From Microcyclospora pomicola (lineage: Eukaryota; Ascomycota; Dothideomycetes; Capnodiales): DNA of 64,000 nucleotides. A model generated the notes under the pieces. The model was not told where the DNA came from, did not search any database, and saw only the letters and a list, made by a program, of their open reading frames with translations. Made by a program: the position numbers and the translations under genes. Within the stretch, counting starts at the first letter, position 1; the number at the start of each line of letters is the position of its first letter. The stretch is taken from positions 62,001 through 126,000 of the forward strand of contig NHNY01000020.1 of NCBI GenBank assembly GCA_002786065.1, written 5' to 3'. Below, piece by piece: positions 54,276-64,000 of the stretch.

Positions 54276-54490
54276 ATCGAATGTGACATGTGGCAAAGTG
54301 CCAGTTGTATCACCATCGGCCCGCCGATATTCCTTCCGAATAGTAAAATGGCGCAATGACTGATCCTAACTAGCCTCATGACGAACACGTTAGATACCCG
54401 TTTCGTGCACCGCGATCAGATAGACACGTACCTTACCCACCCATCTTGCATCACCTACGTCTGCGTGTGAACACATCATGTGGCTAACTG

Positions 54491-54542
54491 CCTGGCTGGC
54501 TGGCTTGCCAATTATTGTGTGAATGGATGGATGGATGGATGA
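54491..54542. repeat. (CTGG)n and (ATGG)n microsatellites
   Basis: Three CTGG-type units at 54491-54503 and five ATGG units at 54523-54542. The latter is the reverse complement of the TCCA tract about 250 bp upstream, so the two could pair. Confidence 0.85.
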
Positions 54543-54602
54543 TATTGACCTCCACCTCCAAGCCAGACGTGGTGGCTTCGGAGTTGACGTCTGCACGTCT
54601 GG

Positions 54603-54684
54603 TGTATGATCGACCGGCGCTTCTTATCACCTTAACTATCTCGAGACGCCATCGTGCCGTGCTGGGCACGCGGTCGATCATACA
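54603..54684. repeat. Perfect 14-bp inverted repeat with 54-bp spacer
   Basis: TGTATGATCGACCG at 54603-54616 and its exact reverse complement CGGTCGATCATACA at 54671-54684. The flanks do not extend the match. Confidence 0.85.
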
Positions 54685-55706
54685 TCGCGTCCGCAAGGCA
54701 TGTTCGTATCACACATGTTACATGTTACATAGGTGTAGTCCACTTTCACATGTGGTCCAGGATGCACCGAATCATGTCACTCGTGCCTAGCACAAGCGGT
54801 GGTCTCACAGATAATGATACTACTGTACTCCGCGTGACTGTCGCGTTGAATGAGGGTTCGTTGTGACTTGCGAGAGATCCGGCGATGGTGGGGTCGGGGC
54901 GCATCACGGAACACACTAGGCAGTCACTGGATGTCATGGTGTGACTATCAGGCATAGGGCAGCGAAGATGTTGGCGGACTGCACTGTGCAGCATTTGAGA
55001 GGGTCAATCACGTCCAAGATTACCTGATCATCAAAGTATTGCGTGCGTGCGTTGTCTCGTTCCAGGACCGAGGCCGAAGACTCCAGAGCTACTGTAGCTC
55101 TCGCGATCGGCCGCCGTTGGAGCCGTTTCATCTCGATGCAGGTCCAGCCACGCCAGCGAATCAGTCCGGGCGTGCTGGCCGTGGCGCTGCCGCCGGTCTC
55201 CACGGTGCGCCGCACATCGACACCACACCTCATGTCCTCCATCCCCCGTCTGGCTGGGTGTAGCAGATTGGCGTCTGCAAACCTTGCCCGGCGTGGCTGA
55301 CAGGCTCATGCCCAGATCATCCCCAACGGCGCACGCCCCACGCCTGCGATCTGTGCGAGCGCATCGCGGTCAGGGCCCAGCCGTGGACGGTCCAGAGAGC
55401 GACGGTCGTGGTATTGTATTGTACTATTCGATGCGCCGTCGCTAGTCGCCAGTTCGTCGCCCGACATCTGTGAAGGGTGGATCGTCGTGGCCACACCGCA
55501 CTTGGGCCGCTGCCTCGGCGAGTCGATGCTGCACGAGACGGAGGGGGGTGATGGCGCAGACAAAGAAGACGCCTGCGCGCGGGGCGTTTGGGTGCGGCTT
55601 TGATCGGCGCGCGAGACCGCCTCTGCCATGCTGTTCAATGATCGGGCAGTCCACCATGTTGCAGCTTGATGATACTGTACTGTACAGAGGCGAAGGTAGG
55701 ATGCGG

Positions 55707-55714
55707 TATAAAAG
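55707..55714 (+). promoter_or_regulatory. TATA-like box upstream of the GH55 gene
   Basis: TATAAAAG, a strong TATA match, 674 bp before the GH55 ATG. If used, transcription would start near 55740 and give a 5' UTR of about 640 bases. Confidence 0.35.
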
Positions 55715-56387
55715 GTCGGGTTCTTCAGGCGCTCGAGAAGCATGCTATGTCCAGAATACCCGCATCGGCTACTGGCGAGCATCCCAATCCCTACCACGGC
55801 ACATCAGACACCTGAAACACACGCCTCGAGTGCGTACAGAGGCACGGATTGGCCGACAGGCAAAGTTCGTGGGTGAGCCAATTCTCCCTCCTTCTCGCTT
55901 CTGCGACCCGAACCCTTCCTTTAAAGGTATCACCCCGACGTGCGATTCTTCCCCTTCACCTCGTCCACCATTGCCATTGTCGTCGTGTTTCTTCTCTCGC
56001 TGTTCACCATTGTTCTGCTGCGCGTGCGCTCCTTCACTTCACCCCGCCTGCTTCGTTGCCGTTGTTCGGCCTGCGCGCTCCCATTGTCCGTGGCTAGCCA
56101 CCGGCCCCGTCACTCATTGTCCTGCTCTGCTTGATAAAGCGCGCTGCAACAACATCGCCAAGCCCGCACTCATCTACGACTGCAACACCCCCTTGTTGGC
56201 CTCGCAAACAACCCTTTTGGCACGCCCTTGACACTCTTGCCGGCCCTTCGCGCAACACGTTCTCTACCCTTTCTGACGTCGATCCGTCGCGCCTTCTACT
56301 CGTCAGTGCCGGCCACTGACCCTCACAGTCCTTCTCTAGCGAAAAACCAATCGACTCTTACGAGCACTCCATCACCTGGCCGTCAAT

Positions 56388-58800
56388 ATGTTTGGGCTCA
56401 ACAGCTACAAGCTGTTCACTCGAGCGCTGTGCGCTTCTCTCGCTCTTTCCACCTGTGCGCCGGTGCTCGCAGCACCCTCTCGTCAGGCGGTGGCAAGCGT
56501 GTCCACCGATCTGATCGAACGCGCCGCTTCTACCTACTGGCTCGCGGATGCCTCCATCACCAAAGGTTCCGCATATGGCAACTCGGCTTCGTACAGCGTC
56601 TGGCGCAACGTCAAAGACTTTGGTGCGGTGGGAGACGGGACCACCGACGACACGGCTGCCATCAATAAGGCGATGAGCAGTGGCAGTCGTTGTGGTTCTG
56701 GCTGCGGCTCNNNNNNNNNNNNNNGGCTCGTCCACCACCAGTCCCGCCATGGTCTTCTTCCCGGCCGGCACTTACAAGATCAGTTCGCCCATTGTGATGC
56801 CGTATTACACCCAGATGATCGGCGATGCCATCACCCCACCCACCATCCTCGGCGCTTCGAACTTTCAAGGCATTGCCCTCATCGATTCGGACCCCTACGG
56901 TGACGGTGGCGTGAACTGGTTCGTCAACCAAAACAACTTCTTCCGACAGGTGCGGAACTTTGTCCTTGATATGAAGACGCAGATGGGGACCAGCGGTGCC
57001 GGTATTCACTGGCAAGTCGCCCAGGCCACATCGCTGCAGAACATCGTCTTCAACATGGGCACCCAGTCAAACACTGCCCAGATTGGCATCTTCATGGACA
57101 ACGGCAGCGGCGGGTTCATGAGCGACCTGACGTTCAACGGAGGCGACATTGGAGCCTTCCTCGGCAACCAGCAATTCACCTCACGTAACATGATCTTCAA
57201 CAACTGCAAGACCGCCATCTTCATGAACTGGAACTGGGGCTGGACGTTGCAGAACATCACCATTACTGGCGGTACCACGGCGCTCAACATGTCCAACAGC
57301 CCTTCCAACCAGACAGTGGGCTCGGTTGTCCTTGCCGACAGCACTATCAGCAACGTCCAGTACGGTATTGTTTCGGCCTTCCACAAGGCGAACAACGTCC
57401 CAACCACCGGCGGCACACTCGTCATCGACAACGTCAGCATCACCGGCACCTCCAAAGCACTGACCCTGAATGATGATACCGTCTTGATCCAGTCCGGCCA
57501 CATCACCTCGTGGGCATCGGGCAGAGGCTACACCAACTCCACCACTGGTGCCGTCGTACAGGGGAACATCACTCCTCCGAAAAAGGTATCCTCGCTGTTG
57601 AGCAACGGCAACATCTACGCGCGGTCGAAGCCTCAATATCAGCAATTGCCAGCGTCGTCCTTCATCTCTGTCATGGCCAGTAAATATGGCGCGGTCGGAA
57701 ATGGCGTTCACGATGACACTGCAGCCATCAACAAAGCTCTAGCGGATGCAGCCACGTCAGGTAACGTCCTGTACTTCCCCTCGGGAGCCTACCTCGTCAG
57801 CGACACACTCGTCGTTCAGCCAAACACCAAGATTGTCGGTCTGCTGTGGCCGATGATCATTGCCTCAGGCACCAGGTTCCAGAATGCGTCCAACCCCTAC
57901 CCTGTCTTCCAGGTCGGTAAGGCCGGTCAAACCGGCACTTTTGAGATGAGCGATATGCTCTTCGGCATCAAGGGTGCCCAACCGGGTGCGATCATGGTCG
58001 AATGGAACTTGAAGTGCTCACAGCAAGGAGCTTGCGGTATGTGGGACAGTCACGTCCGCATGGGTGGTTCTTACGCATCAGGACTGCAATTGGCCACTTG
58101 CAAGTTCAACCCTCAACAGACCAGCCCGAACACTGCCTGCGAGGCTGGCTTCCTCATGTTCTATGCTTCACCCCAGTCGAGCGGCATCTATCTCGAGAAT
58201 ACCTGGTTCTGGGTCGCTGATCATGACATGGAAGACATCGCCCAAACGCAGGTCTCCATCTACAACGGTCGTGGTGTGCTCATCCGCTCTCAAGGCCCGG
58301 TCTGGATGTGGGGAACAGCCTCGGAGCACTCGATCCTCTACAACTACCAGTTCGACGGCGTCCAAGCCCTCTTCTCCGGCTTCATGCAGACAGAAACACC
58401 CTACATGCAGCCCAACCCCGCCGTCCCGTCCCCCTTCAAGATCAACACCGCCTACGACGACCCCGACTTCGGTATCTGCAAAGGTAATACTCTAGGCCCC
58501 AACAATGTCCCCTGCAAGAATGCCTGGGGCCTGCGCGTCCTCAACAGCAAGGGCGTCCTCATCTACTCGACCGGCTTCTACTCCTTCTTCAACAATTACT
58601 CTCAAGCCTGCGTCGGCCCCGACGCTGAGAGTTGCCAGGAGTACATGGTCCACTTCCAGAACTCCCAGGTCGCCATGTACGCCGTCACCACCAAGGCCGC
58701 TGTGAATATGATCGCCGACGACTCTCATAGCGGGTACATTACCGGCGCTGCAAACCGAGGCGTCTTTGGCGATACCGTCGCCTATTACTTTACTGGTTGA
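56388..58800 (+). CDS. Secreted exo-beta-1,3-glucanase, GH55 family
   Basis: One gene interrupted by an assembly gap (Ns at 56711-56724); about 800 residues. Signal peptide 1-28 (ends APVLAA). The two beta-helix halves of GH55 are evident. Half one opens VWRNVKDFGAVGDGTTDDTAAINKA (near 70-94). Half two opens VMASKYGAVGNGVHDDTAAINKA (57672-57740). Both are pectate-lyase-like repeats. Further markers are FFPAGTYKISSPIV, VNWFVNQNNFFRQVRNFVLDM and TWFWVADHDMED. GH55 enzymes remove glucose from beta-1,3-glucan, from the fungus's own wall, plants or other fungi. Frames before and after the gap differ by one, so the true gap is not 14 bases modulo 3; the sequence beside it is Gly/Ser/Cys-rich and probably a short repeat. 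The stop is 58798-58800. Confidence 0.92.
56711..56724. other. Assembly gap (14 N)
   Basis: The only ambiguous bases in the window. It falls in the GH55 coding sequence within a Gly/Ser/Cys-coding, GGCTC-rich stretch. Confidence 0.99.
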
Positions 58801-59903
58801 AGTATTGAATGACGTGGAAGGTGCATGGGATGGGATGGGGAGCATATCGCGGTCGGTCGGCAAAGGTGGTTCAAGGAGGAAAAAAATTGCATGATGAATA
58901 TACCCCCTCCTTTTCTCGCGGTCTCTCATTCTCGGCGGTGTTTGCGCAGGGGAGCGTCGTGCATTGGGTCTTTGCTTATATGTACTCCGTGGGACTTTTC
59001 ATGAGGACCTGCATATGTCATACGGAACGGACTCGTTGGTGCGCAGCATGCGAAGCAATGCATGCCGGCTTTCTTGCTCGCGGAAACCCCCTCGCTCGCT
59101 CAACGGGGGATGTTCATGTCATCTGCATAGCTTTATGTATTTGCTCCATCAGTGGAGATGAAACTTGCTGCTATCTACCTTGTCTGCATGACTTTACATG
59201 TGCCTCTTGTGTGAGTAAATGAGTGAGTGAGTGTGTAGGTATGCTCGCAGTCTATGTTATCCGATAAGGTAGTTTGTGATCTTGACTCGCGGGGACTTCA
59301 CTGCAGAACTACCTACTTCTGATTCTCGTCGTCCTGCCTCTCCAAGGCCTAGAAGCTGCAAAACACTGTCGTGAAGGCATTGCTAGTACGATCCTGATCA
59401 TACACGTGGACAAAAACATTCGTGAGCCGACCGTGACTGAGCAGGGAGCATACTGAGTAGCAACTAGCGACCTGAAGCAATCAGCAATAGCGACATACCT
59501 ATGTAGATGTGATCTGATGGACGATTGGGAGGTGAGCATATCAAATCGCGGGTAGATCCGAGACGTGCGCTGAAGCTCCGTCATGTGCACGCGGGCCCCC
59601 GACGTCGATCGTCAAACTGCACTTATGATCCAAGGGCCATTTGTACAGGCCAACACACTGTCGCACGCCGCCGCCATTGCGTAACGCGAAGATTCACACC
59701 GCAATCGTCGCTGAAGCGAGCTGCTCCCTGCATGCTTCACCGCCTCTAGCGCTGCCGGGGGACTGAAGCGACAGCACCACCACCACATGTTGACCAAGCC
59801 GCCGGCTGCCATTCGCTTCTCAGCTCAGGTCGCTGACCTCGTCCACTCCACTCCACACCTCTCCCCACCCGCCCGCCGGGGCTGACAGCACTGCGATCCC
59901 GCG
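58801..59903. other. Intergenic stretch between GH55 and SPT20
   Basis: GH55 3' flank and SPT20 promoter, including a short GAGT/GTGA tandem at 59213-59236. The region close to SPT20 (59740-59900) is pyrimidine-rich. No RNA gene seen. Long antisense frames near 59820 are shadows of SPT20. Confidence 0.4.
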
Positions 59904-62738
59904 ATGGCGACCACGACGCTCGCGCGGCCGGCGCAGGCGCTGCGACAACGACGCGACAACATCCCTCGGCTGCCGCCCTCGAGCAAACGCAGCATGGCCG
60001 CCGCAGACGCCGTCTCGCCACCGGCCGCCAAGAAGCGCAAGCTGGCGGAGCCGTACGTGTGCGACAGCGACTACATCCTGCGCAAGCACGGCGGCCAGCC
60101 GCCGTCGCTGATCCTGCACTTGCACCCGACGCACTTCCGCTTCGACGGGCAGGACGGCAGCTTCGCGTACGACTCGCCGATGAAGGTCGTCCTCGAGGCG
60201 CTGCGCAAGCAGGTCGTGCCGCACGACATGCTGGAGGAGCTGCTGAACGAGCACGTGCCGTTCTACGATGGCTGTCTGATCGTCGAGGTGCATAATCACC
60301 GCGAGGCGGCCGGGGCGCCGCGGTCGGAGCGCGAGAGCTCGCGCGCGGATCAGCTGGCCAGCACCAAGTTCTCCATGCATGCGTATAACGAACACATCAC
60401 GCCGTCGCCGATGGTGGAGTATCCGAAGCTGTCGCTGACGGCGCAGGGGTCGGCGGAGGAGCGCGCGAAGCAGGAAGGCTCGGCGGCGGATCAACCGAAG
60501 AAGGAGAATGATAAGGATGGGCCGAAGATCGTGACGGTTGTGCTGCACCCGACACAAATGACGCGCCATGTCGAGTTGTTGCTGCTGGCTAAGACGCCGC
60601 AAGCTGCGTTGGCGAAGAAGAAAAAGGGCGCGGATGCTGGCACGCAGCCTCCGGACCCATCGCTGTCGGGGCCGGCCACGCCGCTGTTGAGTACACGGGG
60701 TCCGCTCTCGCAGCAGCAGAAGATGTGTATCGATGAGGGGAATATGTACTCCTTTCAGGCCGATATGCTTGTTGCGACCGAACCTCCGTTGTACCTGGGA
60801 CCGGCGAAGAACCCTGCGGAGGCAGAGGCTATCCTGGAATTACTGTCGCACCCGCTACACAATGCCAAACCACCCTCGCCGAAGACCCGCAAGAGGACTA
60901 CAGCCGAGATGGCGGCGGACGACGCCAAGGCGGCGGAAGAGGAACGGAGGATGTTAATCATGGACGACCGAATCAATCCGTCTGCACGTGCTGGCACAGG
61001 CACAGCGACGAATGAGAACCAGGGCGCAGCTGCATCTCTAAGCTTCTCGCGCTTCAAGACGTTGGAGATGGTGCGGCATGATCACGAAGAGAAGGAGCGG
61101 CTTAAAAAGGAGGAAGAAGCCCGAGCGGCGGTTGAGCGGAAGCATAACGAAGAACAAAACGCACAACAACAGAAGGCTGCGGCGGCGAATCGCCAGCGTA
61201 TTCAGATGGAGTCCATGCAGCAACAGCAACAGGCAGCTGTATTGCTGCAACGACAGCAGCGTGCCGCCCAGATGGCTGCTCAACGACAGGCGCAGATGGC
61301 GCAAGATCCTCACCAGCAGGCGAATGGAATGATGCAACGACAGCAGCAGCAGGCTGCTTTCCAAAACAACTCGGTGTCCATGGCGCAGTCCAGCCCCGTG
61401 GTGCGTCAGCAGACTCCGATGATGAACTCGTCGCCCATGCTCGCCAACAACGGGTTCCAGATGGCGCAAAATGCTGCTCAGAATGCTGGGAGTCCCGCTC
61501 GACCGGGCTCGGCAGTGATGCAGAATCGTAATGTCAGCATGGCCCGGCAGGCAAGTCAGCAACATGGCAGCCAACAGGGCACGCCGCAAATGCCTCAGGG
61601 TACGCCGAACATGGCTCAAGCTGTTCCCAACCGACAGCTATCCCAGACCCCCCGTCTTCCTCCCGGAAGCCCTGCTCCAGGGATGCAGGGGACACCCAAC
61701 ATGGTCATGGCGACCCCGAATCTTGGCCAAGGCAGCGGATTCACTCCCGAACAAATGGCTATGCTGCAGCAGCGGGGCACGAGCAACATGGCGAACTTCA
61801 CGCCCGAGCAGATCCAACATCTGCGCCGACAAAATCAGTTGATGCAGCAAGGTGGAATGACTCCCCAGCAGCAGCATCAAATCCAGCAAAATCGGCTGCA
61901 GGCTCAACTGCGCCAGCGAGCACAACAAATGCAGCTGAGCCAGCAGGGGAACCAAGCGCAACAAATCCTGCAGCAAGGCGGCCACCCAATGGGTCTCCCG
62001 CAGACCCCTCAACCCGGCCACCCGGATCCGAACGCAAACATGATGAACAACATGCTGATGCACGCGGGCAACGGCAACATGTCCCCGCATCCACAGGGCA
62101 ACCCGATGAACCAGCTCACGCCGCAGAACCAACAACTCGCGCTCGCCCAGCACCAACAAGCCGCGCAAGTCCGCCAGCATCAGCAGCAGCAGCTCGCCCG
62201 CGCCCAACAAACCATCCAGGCGCTCGCCGCGCGCTATGGCGGCCCTGGCCTCATCCCCCCGGAGGAGCTGGCCAAACTTCCCCCGCAGTACCAGCAGCTG
62301 ATCCGCAACAAAAACATCCCCATGACCCAGCAGCAGCTGCGCCAGGCGCAAGCCATGCGCGCCAGCCGCATGCAGCAGCAACAGCAGCAGCAGCAGGGTG
62401 GTGGAATCGCGAACCCCAACACGCCCAACGAGCAAGTCCCCGGCCAGCCGCCGAACGAGCAATACATGCAGAGCCTGCGCAACAACCAGGCCCGCCTGCT
62501 CGCGCAGCAGCACCAGCTGCAACAACAACAGCAACAGCAACAGCAAAACGGTGTCGGGGGAGGAGGAGGAAACCCCATGGCCAACATGAACGCCCTCGCG
62601 ATGAACATGAACATGAACATGGGCCAGGGCGGCGCGGGTGGCGATCTCAACCAGCACATTGCGAATATGCAGAATGCGCTCAGTCGGCAGGGCGCGGTTG
62701 GGGGGAATGCCGGCGGCGGTGGCGGTGGGGGGCAGTGA
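59904..62738 (+). CDS. SPT20: SAGA complex subunit Spt20
   Basis: Single exon, 944 residues. The Spt20 domain lies at about 50-235: YILRKHGGQPPSLILHLHPTHFRFD, SPMKVVLEALRKQVVPHDMLEELL, FYDGCLIVEVHNHR, and after a variable loop VVLHPTQMTRHVELLLLA. This is the conserved core that holds the SAGA coactivator together. The rest (350-944) is Gln/Met/Asn-rich low complexity with many NMAQ, TPNM and poly-Gln runs, and a Gly-rich end (GGNAGGGGGGGQ). SAGA acetylates histone H3, deubiquitinates H2B and delivers TBP. Poly-Gln tracts are coded by CAG/CAA runs, for example at 62374-62397 and 62519-62549, which may vary in length between strains. Start: ATG 59904-59906, just upstream of the basic segment RQRRDNIPRLPPSSKR. 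Confidence 0.94.
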   Translation: MATTTLARPAQALRQRRDNIPRLPPSSKRSMAAADAVSPPAAKKRKLAEPYVCDSDYILRKHGGQPPSLILHLHPTHFRFDGQDGSFAYDSPMKVVLEALRKQVVPHDMLEELLNEHVPFYDGCLIVEVHNHREAAGAPRSERESSRADQLASTKFSMHAYNEHITPSPMVEYPKLSLTAQGSAEERAKQEGSAADQPKKENDKDGPKIVTVVLHPTQMTRHVELLLLAKTPQAALAKKKKGADAGTQPPDPSLSGPATPLLSTRGPLSQQQKMCIDEGNMYSFQADMLVATEPPLYLGPAKNPAEAEAILELLSHPLHNAKPPSPKTRKRTTAEMAADDAKAAEEERRMLIMDDRINPSARAGTGTATNENQGAAASLSFSRFKTLEMVRHDHEEKERLKKEEEARAAVERKHNEEQNAQQQKAAAANRQRIQMESMQQQQQAAVLLQRQQRAAQMAAQRQAQMAQDPHQQANGMMQRQQQQAAFQNNSVSMAQSSPVVRQQTPMMNSSPMLANNGFQMAQNAAQNAGSPARPGSAVMQNRNVSMARQASQQHGSQQGTPQMPQGTPNMAQAVPNRQLSQTPRLPPGSPAPGMQGTPNMVMATPNLGQGSGFTPEQMAMLQQRGTSNMANFTPEQIQHLRRQNQLMQQGGMTPQQQHQIQQNRLQAQLRQRAQQMQLSQQGNQAQQILQQGGHPMGLPQTPQPGHPDPNANMMNNMLMHAGNGNMSPHPQGNPMNQLTPQNQQLALAQHQQAAQVRQHQQQQLARAQQTIQALAARYGGPGLIPPEELAKLPPQYQQLIRNKNIPMTQQQLRQAQAMRASRMQQQQQQQQGGGIANPNTPNEQVPGQPPNEQYMQSLRNNQARLLAQQHQLQQQQQQQQQNGVGGGGGNPMANMNALAMNMNMNMGQGGAGGDLNQHIANMQNALSRQGAVGGNAGGGGGGGQ
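62370..62549 (+). repeat. CAG/CAA runs coding poly-glutamine in SPT20
   Basis: Two tracts, about 62370-62397 (CAGCAGCAACAGCAG...) and 62515-62549 (CTGCAACAACAACAGCAACAG...). Both are mixed CAG/CAA codons, which slows pure-repeat slippage but still allows length variation. Confidence 0.8.
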
Positions 62739-63418
62739 TAATTAGACGGGGTTGGAGTATGGACTTTTGTGGATTGAGGGGGTTAGAAGGGCTGGGGAGT
62801 TGGTTGATGATGGCGTTTTCTGTGTTGGGTGACTTTGGGGAGTCTGGCGGTTTGGGTGTAGGGTTCAGAAAGAGATGTGGAGCGAAGGGGCATGAGACGC
62901 GAACACTATCGAGTGCTTGCATGAGCAGTGCATGTATGACTTTCATGAACCAAGGTATCTAATCTAGGTACCTATGACTGCTCTTCGGGTAGGAAGGCTG
63001 TAATCCATCTTATCCTGTCTTGTCCTGTCCTGTCCTGCTGTCTATCCTACCCTCTACCCTCTGCCCTCTACTCTCTATTCTACCACGTAATCATGAGATA
63101 TCTTAAGGTAGCTGAGGTTCCATGTCCTCTCGGGTATATATCTGCGCATTCCTGTATTCCCCTTCAAGATACCATGCCGATCATCCGCTGCCTCCGCCTG
63201 TGTCTGAAAGCAGTGGAGTATGCAGGCAAACCTTCCATTTCGTATGCTGGCTCATGTCACATCACACAGTGATGTTCATAACTGCCCGTTCACGACCGCC
63301 CGACGCAGAGACGCCGCGGCACCGCGACTCCACAGCTGGCCAACAAGGCAAGTGGCCATGAGCTGTTCGACGCTCTTCTATCATATCATTCCTTTCAATT
63401 AGATAAGTTATGCGCCCT
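62739..63418. other. Convergent intergenic region between SPT20 and the arylsulfotransferase-like gene
   Basis: 3' flanks of both genes. It contains a degenerate pyrimidine-rich tract (see next entry). No gene seen. Confidence 0.4.
63007..63085. repeat. Degenerate TGTCC/CCTCTA pyrimidine-rich tandem tract
   Basis: Successive TGTCC/TGTCT units at about 63013-63042 followed by CCTCTA/CCCTCTA units to about 63085, all on the plus strand. Confidence 0.75.
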
Positions 63419-64000
63419 TCACTCCGTCCGCTGCCATAATTTCTGATACCGGAACGAGCTGCCCGCGCCACCACCACCGACGGCCGACGAGATCCGCTCC
63501 ATCGCCCGATCAGGCCAGGCATGTCCGCGGCGGCGCGCGAGGCACACGCCGAGGAAGAGCGCGAGGGCGCTGCCGGCGAGCACGGTGGCGAGGAGGAAGA
63601 GGGATGCGACGGTATGCGGCGATGAGGTGGCGGAGATGGTGGGGGATACGCCGAGTGGGTTCTTGTCGGCGTCGAGGGCCGTGACGCGATAGGATGTGTA
63701 CGGGGATGTGATGGTGGAGATGTCGAAGAGGGACTCGAAGCCGGATTTCGGGATGATGTCGATGTCTTCGAAGACGTTGGAGGAGGTACCCGCGTCGTCG
63801 TCGTGCGCGCCCGCGAGTGACCAGTATGCGACGTCGGTTGCGCCGTTCCAGCTCACGTAGACCTTGTTGCCTTGCAGCACAGCGGCCGGAGGCCAGTCGG
63901 CTGGGGTTGCGGACCATTCGTGCTGGGGAAACTTAAAGGCGCGGTAGGATTTGACACGCTCCCAGAAGTAATAGGCGGAGGCGCCGAAGTGCGATTCGCA
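63419..64000 (-). CDS. Arylsulfotransferase-family (ASST-like) protein, C-terminal part
   Basis: Partial: the frame enters at the window edge and ends with TGA at 63419-63421, giving 193 residues. The part ESHFGASAYYFWERVKSYRAFKFPQHEWSA, then DWPPAAVLQGNKVYVSWNGATDVAYWSL, is the end of the beta-propeller of fungal ASST-like proteins, in particular the KVYVSWNGAT motif. A transmembrane helix follows (VASLFLLATVLAGSALALFLGVCL) and then a short basic tail RRRGHAWP. So the protein is likely a type I membrane protein with an extracellular propeller. The catalytic part is outside the window and the sulfotransferase activity itself is not established for fungal members. Confidence 0.82.
   Translation of the reverse strand, partial: CESHFGASAYYFWERVKSYRAFKFPQHEWSATPADWPPAAVLQGNKVYVSWNGATDVAYWSLAGAHDDDAGTSSNVFEDIDIIPKSGFESLFDISTITSPYTSYRVTALDADKNPLGVSPTISATSSPHTVASLFLLATVLAGSALALFLGVCLARRRGHAWPDRAMERISSAVGGGGAGSSFRYQKLWQRTE

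Larger units (their letters stand above)
54118..56387. other. Long intergenic region upstream of the GH55 gene
   Basis: 2.27 kb holding the tRNase Z 3' flank, microsatellites and an inverted repeat (listed separately), and the GH55 promoter with a TATA-like box at 55707. Open frames at 55470-56231 and 55940-56134 are GC/pyrimidine-rich leader sequence and have no protein features beyond low complexity. A long 5' UTR for GH55 is likely. Confidence 0.5.

Noticed and set aside
55849-56231. Hydrophobic small open frames before the GH55 start
   Set aside because: They lie in the pyrimidine-rich leader between a TATA box and the GH55 ATG, and show no conservation sign.
59820-60602. Long minus-strand frames (about 260 and 340 codons) opposite SPT20
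   Set aside because: They come from GC-rich and CAG-rich codons of SPT20 read in antisense (poly-Leu/Arg), with no domain.

Overview
The window is nuclear DNA of a filamentous ascomycete (Pezizomycotina, probably Dothideomycetes, though the class is only inferred). The evidence is compact genes with 0-3 short introns, mostly 50-100 bp. Their ends are GT..AG and several carry CTNAC branch sites. Fungus-typical families are present: Atg27, Spt20, GH55 glucanase, sedolisin, D-arabinono-lactone oxidase and a fungal-type tRNase Z. I found 26 protein genes (two of them cut by the window edges) and two intron-containing tRNA genes. I saw no transposon, viral fossil, CRISPR array or rRNA gene. A 14-base assembly gap lies at 56711-56724.

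Layout. 0-5 kb: tail of a probable Mis12/Mtw1 kinetochore protein, ATG27, an HMG-box transcription factor. 5-13 kb: a small secreted protein, then a translation block of TCTP (TMA19), uS8 (RPS22), fibrillarin (NOP1) and uL22 (RPL17), with a tau55-like histidine phosphatase between. 13-22 kb: CDF metal transporter, short-chain dehydrogenase, a divergent pair of secreted acid proteases (sedolisin and pepsin-like), a cupin. 22-30 kb: RDH54 recombination ATPase, tRNA-Gly, a second small secreted cysteine-rich protein, SDA1. 30-40 kb: cytochrome P450, ALO1, MFS transporter, SRA-YDG protein. 40-46 kb: coiled-coil protein, tRNA-Met, glutathione S-transferase, an unassigned basic/acidic nuclear-type protein. 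46-54 kb: RBM39/Rsd1 splicing factor, uS7 (RPS5), tRNase Z. 54-64 kb: a 2.3 kb microsatellite-bearing intergenic stretch, GH55 exo-beta-1,3-glucanase, SPT20, and the C-terminal end of an arylsulfotransferase-family protein.

Functionally this is mostly housekeeping: ribosome biogenesis, tRNA and mRNA processing, chromatin and recombination. Secreted and accessory genes are interspersed: two proteases, a glucanase, two small secreted proteins, P450, MFS, GST. I found no clear new system. The items most worth checking are two hidden gene-model features (a third exon in the tau55-like gene and a missing 5' start of tRNase Z), the SRA-YDG protein, a cysteine pattern shared by the two small secreted proteins, and the two tRNA introns.
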